A program made the translations under genes and the position numbers. From Exophiala sp. HKRS030 (taxonomy: Eukaryota; Ascomycota; Eurotiomycetes; Chaetothyriales; Herpotrichiellaceae), in the NCBI GenBank assembly GCA_023897205.1, contig JAHWDD010000008.1:186001-250000 (forward strand): 64,000 bases of DNA, in the 5' to 3' direction. Each line of letters opens with the position of its first letter. The first letter of the stretch is position 1. Shown here in pieces: positions 35,067 to 47,008 of the stretch. Below the pieces are notes generated by a model. It did not search any database. It saw nothing but the letters and a program-made list of their open reading frames with translations, and was not told the DNA's origin.

Positions 35067-36196
35067 ATGTCTATTACAACCACCTCCATTATCATGCAAG
35101 CATTGAATCAAGAAGACCTCTTTACGCTGGTCGGCGAGACAGCGTTGGTGACGGGAGCGACACGAGGAATTGGAAAGTCAATGGCTCTGGCTTTGGCCAG
35201 AGCTGGGGCTAAAGTCCTCCTTGTTCAAGTAGGTTGGGCCTGCGGGAGGGGGGATTATTGATCGTTGTCGCCCCGTGCTGATTAATCTTCGTCCAAAGCG
35301 CGATATCTCGGCCACGAGTGTGAGGGATGAGATCAACTCCAGTGTACCCGAGGCAACAAGGCATGCACAGATATACGAAGCGGACCTTGCAAACCGAGAA
35401 TCCGTTGAAGGGTTGGTGGCTCAGGTCGAGGGCCACGGACATCGCATCACGATCTTGGTCAATTCCGCCGGCATCATCATCAGACATCCAATTACAGAAT
35501 TTCCGTCGGGTGATTGGGATAAAGTGAGTGTGTGTTTTTATGTGGAGATAGGAAGTCGAGAAGTCTCCCACACGGAGTGAACCTCTGAAGTAAAGAGAGA
35601 GGATTGCCCTCTGACAGACACTTCGATTGCTGACTCGCAACTCGCTCTCGACCCCCTTATATAGGTCATCGAAGTGAACCTCAACAGTTGCTTTATCCTG
35701 TCTCGAGACGTGGCCAGGCACATGTTGGAGAACGAAATGGTCCGAGGTCAAAGGGGTAGCATCGTCAACGTCGCTTCCATCATGTCCTTCCAAGGCGGCC
35801 TCAACGTGTCGGCCTACGCGGCTTCCAAGGGAGGCCTGACGCAACTCACCAAGAGTTTCTCCAACGAGTTGGCCTCGAGAGGGATCCGGGTCAACGCCAT
35901 CGCGCCTGGATACTGCGTCACCGAGATGAACGAGCAGCTGTTCCAAGACAAGGACCGGTCACGCTCGTTGTCGGAGCGCATTCCCATGGGCAGATGGGGA
36001 CAGGCGAGCGACTTTGCCGGGTAAGTTTGAAAAAGAGCACTCTTATCAGGTTTGGACAACTTTCGTCTGATTTTGCTGACGATGGATTTAATTTGTGTCG
36101 ATTGAACATAGCCCTGTCATCTTTCTCGCGAGCCGAGCAAGTGCTTATATGACTGGAGAGACATTGACGGTTGACGGAGGGTGGATGTCGAGGTAA
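35067..36196 (+). CDS. Short-chain dehydrogenase, 2-deoxy-D-gluconate 3-dehydrogenase (KduD)-like, 275 aa
   Basis: Exons 35067-35228, 35299-35523, 35665-36020 and 36112-36196 total 276 codons. An alternative in-frame ATG is at 35094. A classical SDR order is present: cofactor-binding TGATRGIG, the NSAG variant of the NNAG motif (ILVNSAGI), a catalytic Ser in the VNVASIMS strand, Y-x-x-x-K as SAYAASKGG, and a C-terminal TVDGGW. The [12 protein letters not shown] and [14 protein letters not shown] segments resemble fungal KduD-like enzymes. It would oxidise or reduce a secondary alcohol or ketone with NAD(P)H in the cytosol. The exact substrate may differ from 2-deoxygluconate because the neighbours are a monooxygenase and fatty-acid-type enzymes. 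Confidence 0.88.
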
Positions 36197-36505
36197 TCCG
36201 TAAGAGATGATTCTTCTCTTGAAAAACAACAGAGAAAATCCATTAGATTTACAAGGCTTGACGCGAAAAGATGTTGAGGACTGTTACACTCCGTATGAAA
36301 GAACGTTTCAAGCTTGGGTAGTAGTACCAAGGGAACGAATACTACCCGACCAATCTGAAGAATAAAACCCAGAAAAGTATGTCATCGATACTACGTGGGT
36401 GTGTGTCCGTCGATCAAGATATCTGGCATATTCATACTGGAACAATAGTTGATCGGGAAGAAGTGTGTTCATCATTTATACGAGTGTAATAAACCTGTGT
36501 CTTGA
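36197..36505. other. Intergenic between convergent dehydrogenase and monooxygenase
   Basis: About 310 bp at the meeting point of two convergent genes; no gene seen. Confidence 0.6.
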
Positions 36506-38222
36506 TCATGATAGAGTGTATCCGGAGTAACCTTCGCTCGCACAATTCCAGAGCCTTTTGCGGTACTCGGGCATGCCGGCCATGTAGTTCAAAGCCTCCC
36601 GAGGCTTGCCTGGGATGTTGTCGCCAAAGTACCAGCTCTTGGCCTGGGGGAACAGACCTTGTTCGCCAACGTCGAGGACGTGCTCCCTCCATTCCCGCTC
36701 GGCGTCCTCGTTGGTCTCTATCTTGTTGTAGCCGTGTACTCGCATGTGCCTCAGGCAGGTCGTGATCCAGTCGCCCTGCAGCTCCGCCGTCGCCGGCCCC
36801 GTGGCGAAGGCCGTCGGGGCCTGTGGGCCGTAAGTGAAGAACATGTTGGGAAATCCATGCGCACTGATTCCAAGGTGGGTATAGACACCCCCTGACCACT
36901 TCTTCGCGATGTTGCTGCCGCCGCCGCCCGTCCCTTTGATGTCGATACTGGTGATGCCACCCGACACCGAGTCGAACCCCGTAGCTAAAACGATCAGGTC
37001 CAACTCGTAGACCTTGCCGTCTGTGGTCTGGATGCCTTCCGGCACGAATCGGGCGATCGAATTATTCTCCTCGGAAAGACTTACTAGCTGGACGTGTGGT
37101 TGGTTAAACACTTCAAAATAGTCCTGTTCGAGACTGACCCGCTTGGTGCCGAACGGATGCGGAGGTGTCTTGGGAAGCAGAAGCTCTGCCAGTTTCGGGT
37201 CCTTGATGCGTGGTGCCGTCCGCCCGTGGTAGAAATCATAGGCGAGCTTGTTGGCCTCCTCGCTCAGCAGCATGTCCGAGTAATTCCCTAGCCAGAACTC
37301 TAGACCACCGGAGTTGAATAGCTGCTCGTACGTCTTGAGGCGGTCGTCGTTGGAAACGGCCGTCGTCACTTCTGGAACCATGTTGTACACGAAACCCGCG
37401 TGGGACGTCCGGATGGTCTTGACCAAGTCCGGCATATCACGCCTGAGGGCCGAGTTTGCCTCCCCGTCCATGGTCGGGTTCGACATCGGGAGCGCCAAGT
37501 TGGGCGTCCTCTGGAAGACGGTCAGCTGGGCGGCTTCCTTGTACATTGCCTGCGTCGCCTGGACCCCCGACGCCCCCGTACCGATGATGCCGACCCGCTT
37601 GCCCTTCCAGTCGACGCCGCCGGACTGCGGCCATCGCGCGGTGTGATGGCACTCGCCCCTGAACTTGTCCATGTCTGGGTATGGCGGGATGTATGGTTTG
37701 GATGCAAAGCCGGTGCACAGTACGAGGTATTGTGCTCGTAACGTCGTCGACGTTGACGAGGTCTTGTTCAGGACCGAGATGGACCAATGACAACTGACAT
37801 CATCCCATGACGCCTCCGTCACTCGAGAATCAAATTGGATGTTCGGATACACGTCCCAGACCTTGCCAACGTGGTGGAAGTACTCCATGATGTGATTGCG
37901 GTCGGGGAAGCGCTCCTTCCAGGTCCAATCTGCCCACGTTTCGGTGCCGGTGAATTGGTAGGCCGGAACTTTGGTGTCGACTCGTGCTCCAGGGTAGCAA
38001 TTCCAATACCTTTGGTCGGTGTTTGATCATCAGTTTCTTTTCGTGCCAATTTTGAGGTTGTTACAGGCAGATAGACGCTCTCTCTCACCATGTACCACCC
38101 ACGTCTGACCCTTCATCCACCACTCGCGCGGTGAATCCGGCTTCTCGCAATCGATGGACGAGGTAGAGACCGGAAAAACCTGCTCCTACAATGACCACGT
38201 CGAAGCAACTCTCGTTGCCCAT
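36506..38222 (-). CDS. Flavin-dependent monooxygenase, Baeyer-Villiger (cyclohexanone monooxygenase) type, 545 aa
   Basis: Exons 38089-38222 and 36506-38009 total 546 codons; ATG 38222 precedes the first beta strand directly. The FAD-binding GxGxxG is at residues 13-18 (GAGFSG), followed by EGSDVGGTWYWN. The Baeyer-Villiger fingerprint F-x-G-x3-H-T-x2-W-P starts at residue 161 and is intact. The second Rossmann motif GTGASG (about 188-193) binds NADPH, and a late ATGFD segment is present. The enzyme should insert oxygen next to a ketone, giving an ester or lactone. The fungal length (about 545) fits. Neighbours are a dehydrogenase that could make the ketone and a CoA ligase/oxidase pair that could degrade the acid after ester cleavage; no esterase lies within the block itself. 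Confidence 0.92.
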
Positions 38223-38936
38223 GATGATGGTGATGATAAAACCACACCAATCAGTTCTATGCTTGAGATATTTTCTTTCGAGTACTAAGAACAGAGATAT
38301 CAAAGTTTTTCGGTCCAATACTTCCAGGGCTCTCAATATGTCCAAATAAGAACCGACATCTCGAAATACTCTGCTGAGACATGTATCTTTACGAGTAGCC
38401 CGCCAATTGTCTATCCCTTACGACTAACCGGGGTCCGGGGTTTTAAAGTGGGGCGCGTTCTGTCCGTCCTTTCAATGCGGAGCTCCTGATGGGGTATGGT
38501 GCGGTTCATCAGTTCAGCCGAGCCTGTTCGTGCGGTTGTTTCGACTTGCAATACAGCTCCGCGGCTCGTACATCTAGGTATATGCCACCGTAGCCTCGCT
38601 CATATCGGCAGAAAAGGAACGATGGCAACGCGCTGCTGTCTGATGCCGGCTTAGCCGTTCAACGATGGAGAGAGTAGTAGTGGTATTGCCGAGACTTCAA
38701 AGTCACGGGCAAGGCCTCTCTGAGAATCTTTACACGTAGCAAAAAGGCTATGCTTACTCAATGTCCCAATTTGATCCTATTTGTTGTGTTCTCATAGGCT
38801 CTGACAAGATCATAGGTGAGGTTATTGGTTAGATAGAACTATGCTCATAGTACTCCGTCGGTCTCGACTACTACAAACTGCCATAAGCCCAAGAATGTAT
38901 GAAATCTAGTCGAAATTTTATGCAAAGCAAAAACGC
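38223..38936. promoter_or_regulatory. Intergenic upstream of the monooxygenase
   Basis: About 710 bp containing the monooxygenase promoter and the terminator of the acyl-CoA synthetase. A GCCAATTG box (from about 38402) and a tandem 7-bp repeat CCGGGGT-CCGGGGT (about 38428-38441) lie some 180-220 bp upstream of the monooxygenase start. Confidence 0.5.
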
Positions 38937-41022
38937 TCAAAGTGCTCGAATTCGTCGCTCTCTATCCCTCAAGAGTCGGCGGAGAATCTTGCCACTGGCA
39001 TTCTTCGGAATCGCGTTGACAAATTCCACACCTCCTTTCAGACGCTTGGATTTGGCCTTGTGTTTCTCGACATGCCGACTTATCTGCCTCGCCAGTGTCG
39101 CCATTTCGACGTCCTTGTACGCGGTACTCCTGACGATGAAAGCCTTGGGTACTTCACCGTCGGTGTCGTGGTTCACACCGACCACTGCTGCATCTGCGAC
39201 CGCCGGATGTTCCAACAAATGTGCTTCCAGCTCGGCCGGAGCGACTTGATAGCCCTTTCACACCAGTATTGTTAGACCGACGCTTTGTGCCTTTCTGCAT
39301 GTGAGTTCTAGTTTTCTTACCTTGACCTTGATCAGCTCCTTGATCCGCTCCACGATGAATAGATGCTCGTGACCCTTGGGACTCAGTCGCACAAGTGCCT
39401 GGTCTCCGGTCTTCATCCAACCATCTTGATACAGCTCGTTCGTTTCGGTGGGGCTTTTGTAGTAGCCCATACACGCGCTGGGGGATCTGATGAGGAGCTC
39501 CCCTACTTTTCCGTGCGTGGTTATTTCCCTTCCGACGGGAGAAACAAGCTTTGCCTCACATCCAGGAAGCAGAGAACCCGAAGATCCCAGCCAAACATCT
39601 TGCGGAACGGTGTGGCAAAAGTTTCCACAGCTCTCGGTTAGACCTACAAAGACGAATCAGTTTCGTGCGCATGCTTTGTTGGGTGATGATCATTGTGTGC
39701 CCTAACCATAACCTTGTCGGATGGGGCATTGTGGCAACACCGTGGACAACTGGTCGGTCAGTCCGGGAGCCAACGGTGCGGCTCCACTGTAGATGAATTT
39801 TATACTGCTGAGATCGTACGTCTTCATGACTTCTTGATTCCGCAACATGGAGATGATGATAGGAGGCACCTATAAGCAAAAGACCCAAGCTTGGTAAGTA
39901 AAATCGAATGATGATGAGCCGGGGGGGCCAGCACAAGATACTTACCAGAAACATCGACGTGATACCGTATCTCTGTACGGCGGAAAGACATGTGGCGAGA
40001 GTGAAGCGAGGAAGCACGATTACCTCGTCTCCACGATAGGCGCTCGCGTGGCAGATGACCGTTAGACCGTAGATATGACTTTGAGGTAACAGGCCGAGAG
40101 AAACATGATGTTTCAACCCTCCTCGACTTTGACTCTCAAAGGTACAGACCTGTAGAACCTGGGAAATGACATTCTTATGAGAAAGCATGACGGCTTTCTA
40201 AGAGAGCCCAGTTAGTTACCGCGATGGTTCACTTTTTGCACGAAACAAAAGGGGTCAGTAGGTAGAGAGCAGAACCGACCGGTACACCTGAAGTGCCGCT
40301 ACTCCACGACAGAAACGCTGTCCGCGTCTCGCCCTCTCTGTCATTCCATTCGACAGTTGGCAACGGGGAAATCTTCTCCCCGAGATCTATCAGATTGTCA
40401 AGAGTCAAATAACTGGTGGGCGTGTCTGGACACGGAGGTTGACCGTCGACAACGGTGCCTATATCCTCAATGATGAAGATGCGAGAGTCTGGAATTCCGT
40501 ACGTCTTCGCTGCTTTTTGGGTCGTCGCCAACAGTGACCGACTGGTGAAAATTGCTCCACAGCCCGAGGCCTTGAGGAAATATCTCAACTCTGACACAGA
40601 GCTCATAGGATTGACAGTGCACACGACGCCCAACAGCCGATGGATCGCCCACATCAGCGGAAGGTTATCGATCTGTTGTAGTCAATGAGAGGGTGCACTT
40701 ATGTGATCACCGATATCTGGGGTGGATATTCACGAGGACTTACCGTGTTGAAAGAGAAGATCAACCCGATCTTGTCCCATTCCGTCCCGTGCTGAGGCGA
40801 CCATCCTATCTGTTGGGAAATGCCTCGAGCCAGCAGGTCGACTCTGTCCCTCACCTCGGCCGCAGAATATCGTTTTCCGGACAGACCACACGTGAACGGT
40901 GGTCTCGACTCCTCGAGCGGACAACGACCGTATCTCTCGTTCAGCATGAAATCCGCAATGGACAAATTTGCTGGGGGCTCAACCGGGAGCTCGGGAACCC
41001 ATGTTGGTGGTCTGAAAACCAT
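38937..41022 (-). CDS. Acyl-CoA synthetase / 4-coumarate-CoA ligase-like AMP-binding enzyme, 575 aa
   Basis: Minus-strand exons: 40744-41022, 40280-40672, 39946-40197, 39707-39869, 39321-39643 and 38937-39254, totalling 576 codons. ATG 41022 is used because the longer frame starts at a TTG. ANL-superfamily motifs are in order: the phosphate loop SSGTSGVPK (about 217-225), a QGYGLTES segment, DGWMKTGDQA, the KGYQVAPAELE hinge region, and NASGKILRR with the catalytic Lys near residue 559. It forms an acyl-AMP and then an acyl-CoA. The C-terminus ends in RAL, which is not a standard peroxisomal signal. It lies in tandem with the acyl-CoA oxidase upstream and the monooxygenase downstream, all on the minus strand. 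The chain-length or aromatic preference cannot be read. Confidence 0.92.
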
Positions 41023-41466
41023 GTTGCGCCTTCGATGCAGATGGATGTTGAACGCCGGCCCAATATAACAAAACAATGTTATGCAAACAAAGACGGGTAC
41101 GTGATGGCTTCAGCGCGAGGGAGCAGTGATTTTATCGACGGTATGGTGTGTGGTGAGAGTTTCTAGGCTCTACAGAATCACCCGTCCATCATGAGGCAGA
41201 GGTGATTGCAACTGTCTTCGGTCCGGCTCTCGGCAACACCAAAACTTTGACCTGGTTGGCCCACATGCTGCGTACCTCGGTGGAATATACCTGGGTACAA
41301 AGAACTACCGTGGACACTCGCAACTCCTGCTACCTGCGCATCCTGTCACTGATCATTCATGCAGAGGGTCTAAAGTAAGCATACCCAGACATCAACGGAC
41401 GGACCAGTGCTCAATTTTGGACTCTATACATTTCTACAAACTCAACTTCTACCTGGCCAAACCTCT
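41023..41466. promoter_or_regulatory. Promoter region of the acyl-CoA synthetase, with CCTCGG box
   Basis: A CCTCGG hexamer is at 41275-41280, about 255 bp upstream of the synthetase ATG. CCTCGG is the core element bound by the fatty-acid regulators FarA/FarB and CTF1. It is a single short match, so binding is inference. Confidence 0.35.
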
Positions 41467-43835
41467 CTATAGTCTACTCTTGCCAATGCCCGAGTTTGGG
41501 CCCACCCCAGCGTCTTCCTTGCCCAGACTAGGCGTGAACCGGTTCAAGGGATTCAGCTGGGTCGCTCGGAAGAACAGGTCTTCGTACACCCGGCCATCAT
41601 ATCTCCCCAGCGAGCTGTCCAACAGCCAGTCTGGGAGTCGCCACGCGTCCACCAAGCGCACCGCGTGAGGACGCAGCTCGGCCAAAAGCCGTGGCTTTGT
41701 CGTGTGTATTGCTTCCTCTACCTGCCCGACTTTCAATGCCGACGAGGTGTAAAACTCGTGGGCGGCCATCTCGATGACCACAAGGCTGTAGAGGCGGAAC
41801 AACTTCCACAAGATCTCTCTCGACTCGGCGTTCAATGCTTGCCGCGTTTTGGCGCTTGTCAAGTCGTCGTAGAAGGCCTTGACCGCCAAGTACTGGGAAT
41901 GCGCGGTGCTCAATCGCCAGCAGTCGACCTGCAGACTCTTCCACGACGCTCCATCTTCGTCCCGGCGCCGGAGAGTCTTGAACGTCATGTCTGCCGCTCT
42001 CCATGCAAAAGCTTCGACGACGTGCTCATCTCGAGACAAGTCGTATCGGCGGCACCCACGACCCCGCAGGGCATGGAACCGACTCAAGTTGGAGCTGGTT
42101 GCATTGTGAGGCGGCTTGCCCCCGAGGGCATCGCGAGCGACGCCCAACGACTGCACACAGTGTTAGCATGCGTGAGACTTTTCGAGATTTTCAGCCAAGA
42201 GAGAGAAGAACGTACGTATTTTGCGACTTGGAGAGTCAACATGAAATTGTCACCCTCCCACGTGGTTGTCGGCACATAGTCAGCGTACCATGGTCCGATC
42301 CCGCTAAAGCTCGAGTAGCCATGTCCGCCGCACGCACGCCGGGCAACTTCGAGGCCTTCGGCAGCCGCGGTCGTCGCCAACGCCTTGAGGCCACACGAAG
42401 TGGCATGGAGCTCAGCAAAGAGTTGCCGTGACTGTGAGTGACCGTCGTCATCAGAGCTCGCGTTGCCGCCAGGCAAACTCTCGCTGGCACGCTTGTACAG
42501 TGCCATCATGGCCGTTCCCGTGATGTGCATGGCAAATGCCGTCGCAATCAGAGGAAACAGCCGGTTCTGCACCATCGGGTAATCTAGAACCTGCAGCTCC
42601 TCCGTCTGTATCGGCTGGTCTCGGTCTGAGAACTGTCTTCTGATCGCGCAGTACCTCGTCGCGATGGTTGCTCCGCGAGCAAGAGCTCGGCCGGCGTCGA
42701 GAACAATAGAAGACCGCAGCATCGTCAAAGTGCCATAGACCAGAGCAGGAGATGCTGGCTTCACATACCGACCTGATTGTGGATCGACCCTGGCGAACCT
42801 ATCTACGACTTTAGCAACTTTCAGGGTTAAGTCTTGAAGTGCCCCCCAAGGAAGATCTTTAAGGAGAATGTCTTACCTCGCAAGCATGTTGACGTGAGGA
42901 ATTTTGACTTTCTTGAATAGCAAGAAACCGTTGTCCATGGTGCTGCAAATTACGGTCATAAGCAACTACCTAATACAAAGCTTGACAAGGTAGGCTCAAG
43001 ACCTGAATGCTTAGCACTTACTTGTATCCCATTTTGGGACCTACGTCTCCGACATACACTCCCTCGAGCGGCTCGTGAGTGATGAGGTCTCGGATTTGAC
43101 AGATGAAAGGATGCGGTCCATGATTTTTTCCATCGATAATAAGTTGCGCCATGACAATGGCGTGGTTTGCCGTTCGTCCCAGCGTGCCAATCCACCATTT
43201 GGACGCCGTCAATGCTGGCGAATTGAGAATAAATGCCCTGTCGACGGGAGACCAAGTTGCAGTCGTTTCCAATCCGCGGACATTGGATCCATGGCCCAAT
43301 TCGGTTTGCGCATAACAGCCTATGATGTCGAGATTCTCGGCCTTTTTCAGAAACAAATCGTGTTGCTCTAGTGTTCCTTGCTGGCGGATGGTCGGCTAAC
43401 ACCCAGGAACATATGCTTAACATCAGACAATCCTCGCAGTACTTTTTTGAGCCAGTGAGATGCTTCTCTACTTACAATGAACATTGTCCAATGGAGAGTG
43501 AATGACGTTGGCTCTCCCACGAGCTCGATGGCAGCGAGAAGATCTTCCTCGTCCCAATGGTGTGCCTTGTTCAGTTGGGCCAGGCGCTTTGCACGTCGGA
43601 GTGAGCGCTTGTACCTTTCGACCCTGTCCTCGAAATAGTTCTGGGTCTTGTCGAAGACGGCGTCGTTTTCAAGGATCCGCAAAAGACTTCCTTGTCGTTG
43701 CAGACCCTGTTCAGTATAGATGTAATTGGCCACTTCATCAGTGTTCAACGTGGAACCCTGCCGCTCGCGTGCAAGTAGAGCTGAGCCTTGCGGCTCAGTC
43801 GGTTGCAATGCTCCCACCCACGATGGACGGTCCAT
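41467..43835 (-). CDS. Peroxisomal acyl-CoA oxidase, 688 aa, ends in SRL
   Basis: Minus-strand exons: 43476-43835, 43022-43395, 42877-42942, 42216-42798 and 41467-42150, totalling 689 codons. The N-terminal helical domain, the AQTELGHGSN segment contacting flavin and substrate, the KWWIGTLG segment, an ACGGHGYSSFSG region and a DYVPTTTWEGDN segment follow the order of FAD-dependent acyl-CoA oxidases. The last three residues, SRL, fit the type-1 peroxisomal targeting signal. It oxidises acyl-CoA to trans-2-enoyl-CoA and passes electrons to oxygen, producing hydrogen peroxide. It sits directly upstream of the acyl-CoA synthetase on the same strand (444 bp between them), so activation and first oxidation are neighbours. 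Confidence 0.93.
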
Positions 43836-44457
43836 GGCTTGCTTCTCTTAGTTTCGGGGGGTTCACAAACTCAACGCACCATTCCCTCTATATGCGATTC
43901 AGGATTCATGAGTTCAATGTGAAGAGAGAGGGCCGGGATCCTAGCGAAGCTTACCTTAACTGGCTTGAGCAACTGTTGGCTTGTCCGCCTGGTTGCCATC
44001 TGGACTTTTCCTTGGTACATGGTGATGGAATCCCTCATAAAGAACGGGTTCCGAGGCTGTGGAACGACCGAGAGATCAGCCGAACAGGAGGCTCGTCGGA
44101 CGATGATGCGAGTAAATGAATTGACCCGAGATATTATCCTCGCCGTCTTCGGCCGCTGAATTATCATAGTTCCAGCATTGTCAGTCGAGGTCACTACGCG
44201 ATGACGGTCAGTTCCGACCTATCATATAAGAGGAACATATGAGACTGCTGCGAAGTCTGAAGATATGCCACGTTCGGGTTGTGTAGTGCGGCCATTTTAT
44301 CTGACCAGCCGACGTATAGAATGATGACAAAACTCTGAGTAGACGTTCTTTTCCTGTGGACCGTGTGACATAATGATTATACGTTGCTTACAGGAAGGAG
44401 GGCGTCCCAGTCTGTAGTAGATTCGCCATCTCTTTATTGAGCGTGCATAGCTATGGA
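43836..44457. promoter_or_regulatory. Promoter region of the acyl-CoA oxidase, with CCGAGG box
   Basis: CCGAGG (CCTCGG on the transcribed strand) occurs at 44051-44056, about 215 bp upstream of the oxidase ATG. The 107-codon minus ORF at 43871-44194 shows no family features and is not called. Confidence 0.35.
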
Positions 44458-47008
44458 TTACCCATTCCCTACTCTAAAAAACGGCACGCCACAAGGCGAA
44501 GTTTGATCGAAGATGCCGTCCAAGTTCATCTCGGCATTGGTGAAGTCGGAGTCCATCGTCCCGTCGAAGAAAGCATCATCTGCGTCCCTCAGATTCAACA
44601 GTTGTGACATGAAGTCGAGGTTGAGCTGTGTGGATTCAGCCAAACCATCCGTTCCTTCCTGGAGGGGCTCCATTGAGATGGTCTGATCTATGCGGTCGAA
44701 ATTACCTTCAGTCATGCTTCCGATATTCTCCCGCGTACTATCCCAGGCCGACTCGGTTGGAGTGGCTCTGCGTGGTGGCGCTCGAGCACTCTTCTGTGTC
44801 GATGGATTTCCAGCTGCCGCCATGTCAGTGATATTCAGCGTCCTGGCCGTCTGGTCGTCAAGAAACTGGCACAAGAGCTGCAGTATCCAGTTATTGGCAT
44901 CCCACGAACATCGAAGTTCCTCAAGGCCCATGAGACAGATCCGAGCCCGATACTCTGCTAATTGGCGGGCAGTCGCTCGTAGTGAGTGTCTCATTTGCAG
45001 CACGTGCACACAGAGCGTCGAGAACATGCAGGTAATGCTGATGACGTGAGTATATAGCAAATGATATATTGGGGATGGGTAGAAATACAGGTGAATTTGC
45101 CCATACTGGATCAAATCCTTTGCCAGCATGTCCTCGACAATCCTTGTATTGCGATGTGCTGCCTCGAGCGCAAAGGTATTTTCATTAGTCTCACCGGAAG
45201 AATGCTCGGTGCCTATGTTCACCGACCCATAGAGAAGAATCAAGAGATGACTGTCATGAGGTGTCAACCAGCTTCCGTAAATGAAAAGATGCAGGCTGTG
45301 CCTACTTGTACTGCAAATGCAACATGTCGTTCCATATCGACCCAAGGGTATTTCGAGCTTGCATCGATCCCGGCAATCTCTCCTCCCACATGGACAATTC
45401 ATTTTTCAGCTTGGAATTGTCGTGTTTGGATGTCTTGTCCCGAGGAGCGAATTTCTTTAGTACGATTTTGCCCACTGAAGCGCACCGTCAGCAAAAAGAC
45501 TTTATGCAAAGGGAACGAGCTACGCACGCAAGATGGCAAGCTCGGCCATTTGTATACAGTATTGTGCATGTTCAGGTAAACTACTGCCAAAGATTTCGGG
45601 TAGCTCCACGGGCCCGTTTTGCACAAAATCTTCTGGGTTGAGCTTCTCGACATCACAATCTTCATCTCGAATACGACTGGGAAGACCCAAAGATGCGGCA
45701 CACTGGCGGTCTCGGATCTGCGGTATTTAGTGAAAACGTGCAGACGCAATGGGAATTTCTCCTCACATATAGAGACCACCAAATCCTCTTCCGTAAGCTG
45801 GATATGGAACGCTCTTGAGTAGCAGCGGCAGGGCCACCGCGAGGTGCGAGCGACCGGTGGTAACCACGCGTTTGGGCGAAGTTGACAGCCGACGCCAGCC
45901 AGTGTCTGGTGTCTTTGTCATTGCTCGCATCGGATCTCCAAAAACTGATGAGGAATAATGTTTGCACAATAGCCACCTTGTTGGCCTCCCAATCCGCGTC
46001 GAACAGAATTTTTGCACGGTTGTAGAAGTGGAATTTGGCGTCTTGCCGCGAGGAAAGCCCAGACGAGATGAGGAAGTCGTCAGGGACATAGCTCGTGCCG
46101 ATGAACAGCATAGCTTGCAGCAGCATGGGTGACATCTTCTTCGCTCGGTACTGCCGGCTGACCTGGGATGCGTCGACGACGGGAAAGCACGGGTGAAACC
46201 ACTTGAAGTACGCTTGGAGGAGGGCCTCAGTCACACCGTCTTCGGGGAACGTAAAGGCTTCTTCGCGGTTCAGATAGTCGAGAAGAGCGCCACTCGCCCA
46301 AGACATGCCTCGATTCTTACTGCGCGCCGTGGCCCTGTTTGTGCTATTGGAGAGCTTGTAGGTCAAATTGGCGGGTTCCAGGCTTGAGGTGTTTGTTGTC
46401 GAGGTCGGTACGTGGCCGTCGCTACTGGCGACCAGGGTTAATAGATTTGACTCTCCAATGTACACAGTCTCGTCGTTGGTCGTCATGGTGATGGTGCTAG
46501 ATTCGTCGTGGTCATCGTGGGCAGGGGACTTTGCGGGTGAGAGCCTCGCTGTATCGGAATGCTCCTCGAGTGTGGTGGCGAGCTGGGCATCAATATGTTC
46601 CAACGTGTCACCGGCATTGTTCGAGGGCGTCGTCGTAGAAGGCTCGGTCAGATCAGTTGCTGTCGGAGCCAGTCCTTGACCCTCTCGTGCCCAATTCGTC
46701 CACGTATCTCGCCGCCGTCTGTGAGGTCCGTCGTCCAATGCGTAGTAATCTTGGTTCAGCAAAGCCATTTTCCTGAGCCAGTCCATATTAGCCTTGTTTC
46801 ATTGGGGATCCGCCGCATAGGGCCCTTACCGCTCTCTGTTTGCTTCTCTTTTCGATTTGGTCAACTCGCAATGTATTCCAACGACTCGACAGTTGTGGCA
46901 GGGCCGGCTTTCCATGACATTGCAACGAACACGGCGTGCATGGCAATTCTGGCAGGCCTTCTTGGCCCGGGGAAGATACCGCGCGGACTTTTCGCGACTT
47001 GTGCTCAT
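44458..47008 (-). CDS. Zn(2)-Cys(6) transcription factor of the metabolic block, 778 aa
   Basis: Minus-strand exons: 46830-47008, 45767-46772, 45528-45717, 45306-45474 and 44458-45250, totalling 779 codons. The zinc cluster is complete: C19, C22, C29, C37, C40 and C47, inside RAKKACQNCHARRVRC. A long Ser/Thr/Asp-rich linker follows, then the fungal regulatory domain with FPEDGVTEALLQAYFKWFHPCFPVVD, a WWSLY-IRDRQ junction and a GLPSRIRDEDCD segment. The C-terminal 150 residues are acidic and could activate transcription. The arginine-rich cluster and regulatory-domain wording recall cutinase/fatty-acid regulators (CTF1/FarA group), which would suit the acyl-CoA genes next door; that assignment is tentative. 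Confidence 0.88.
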
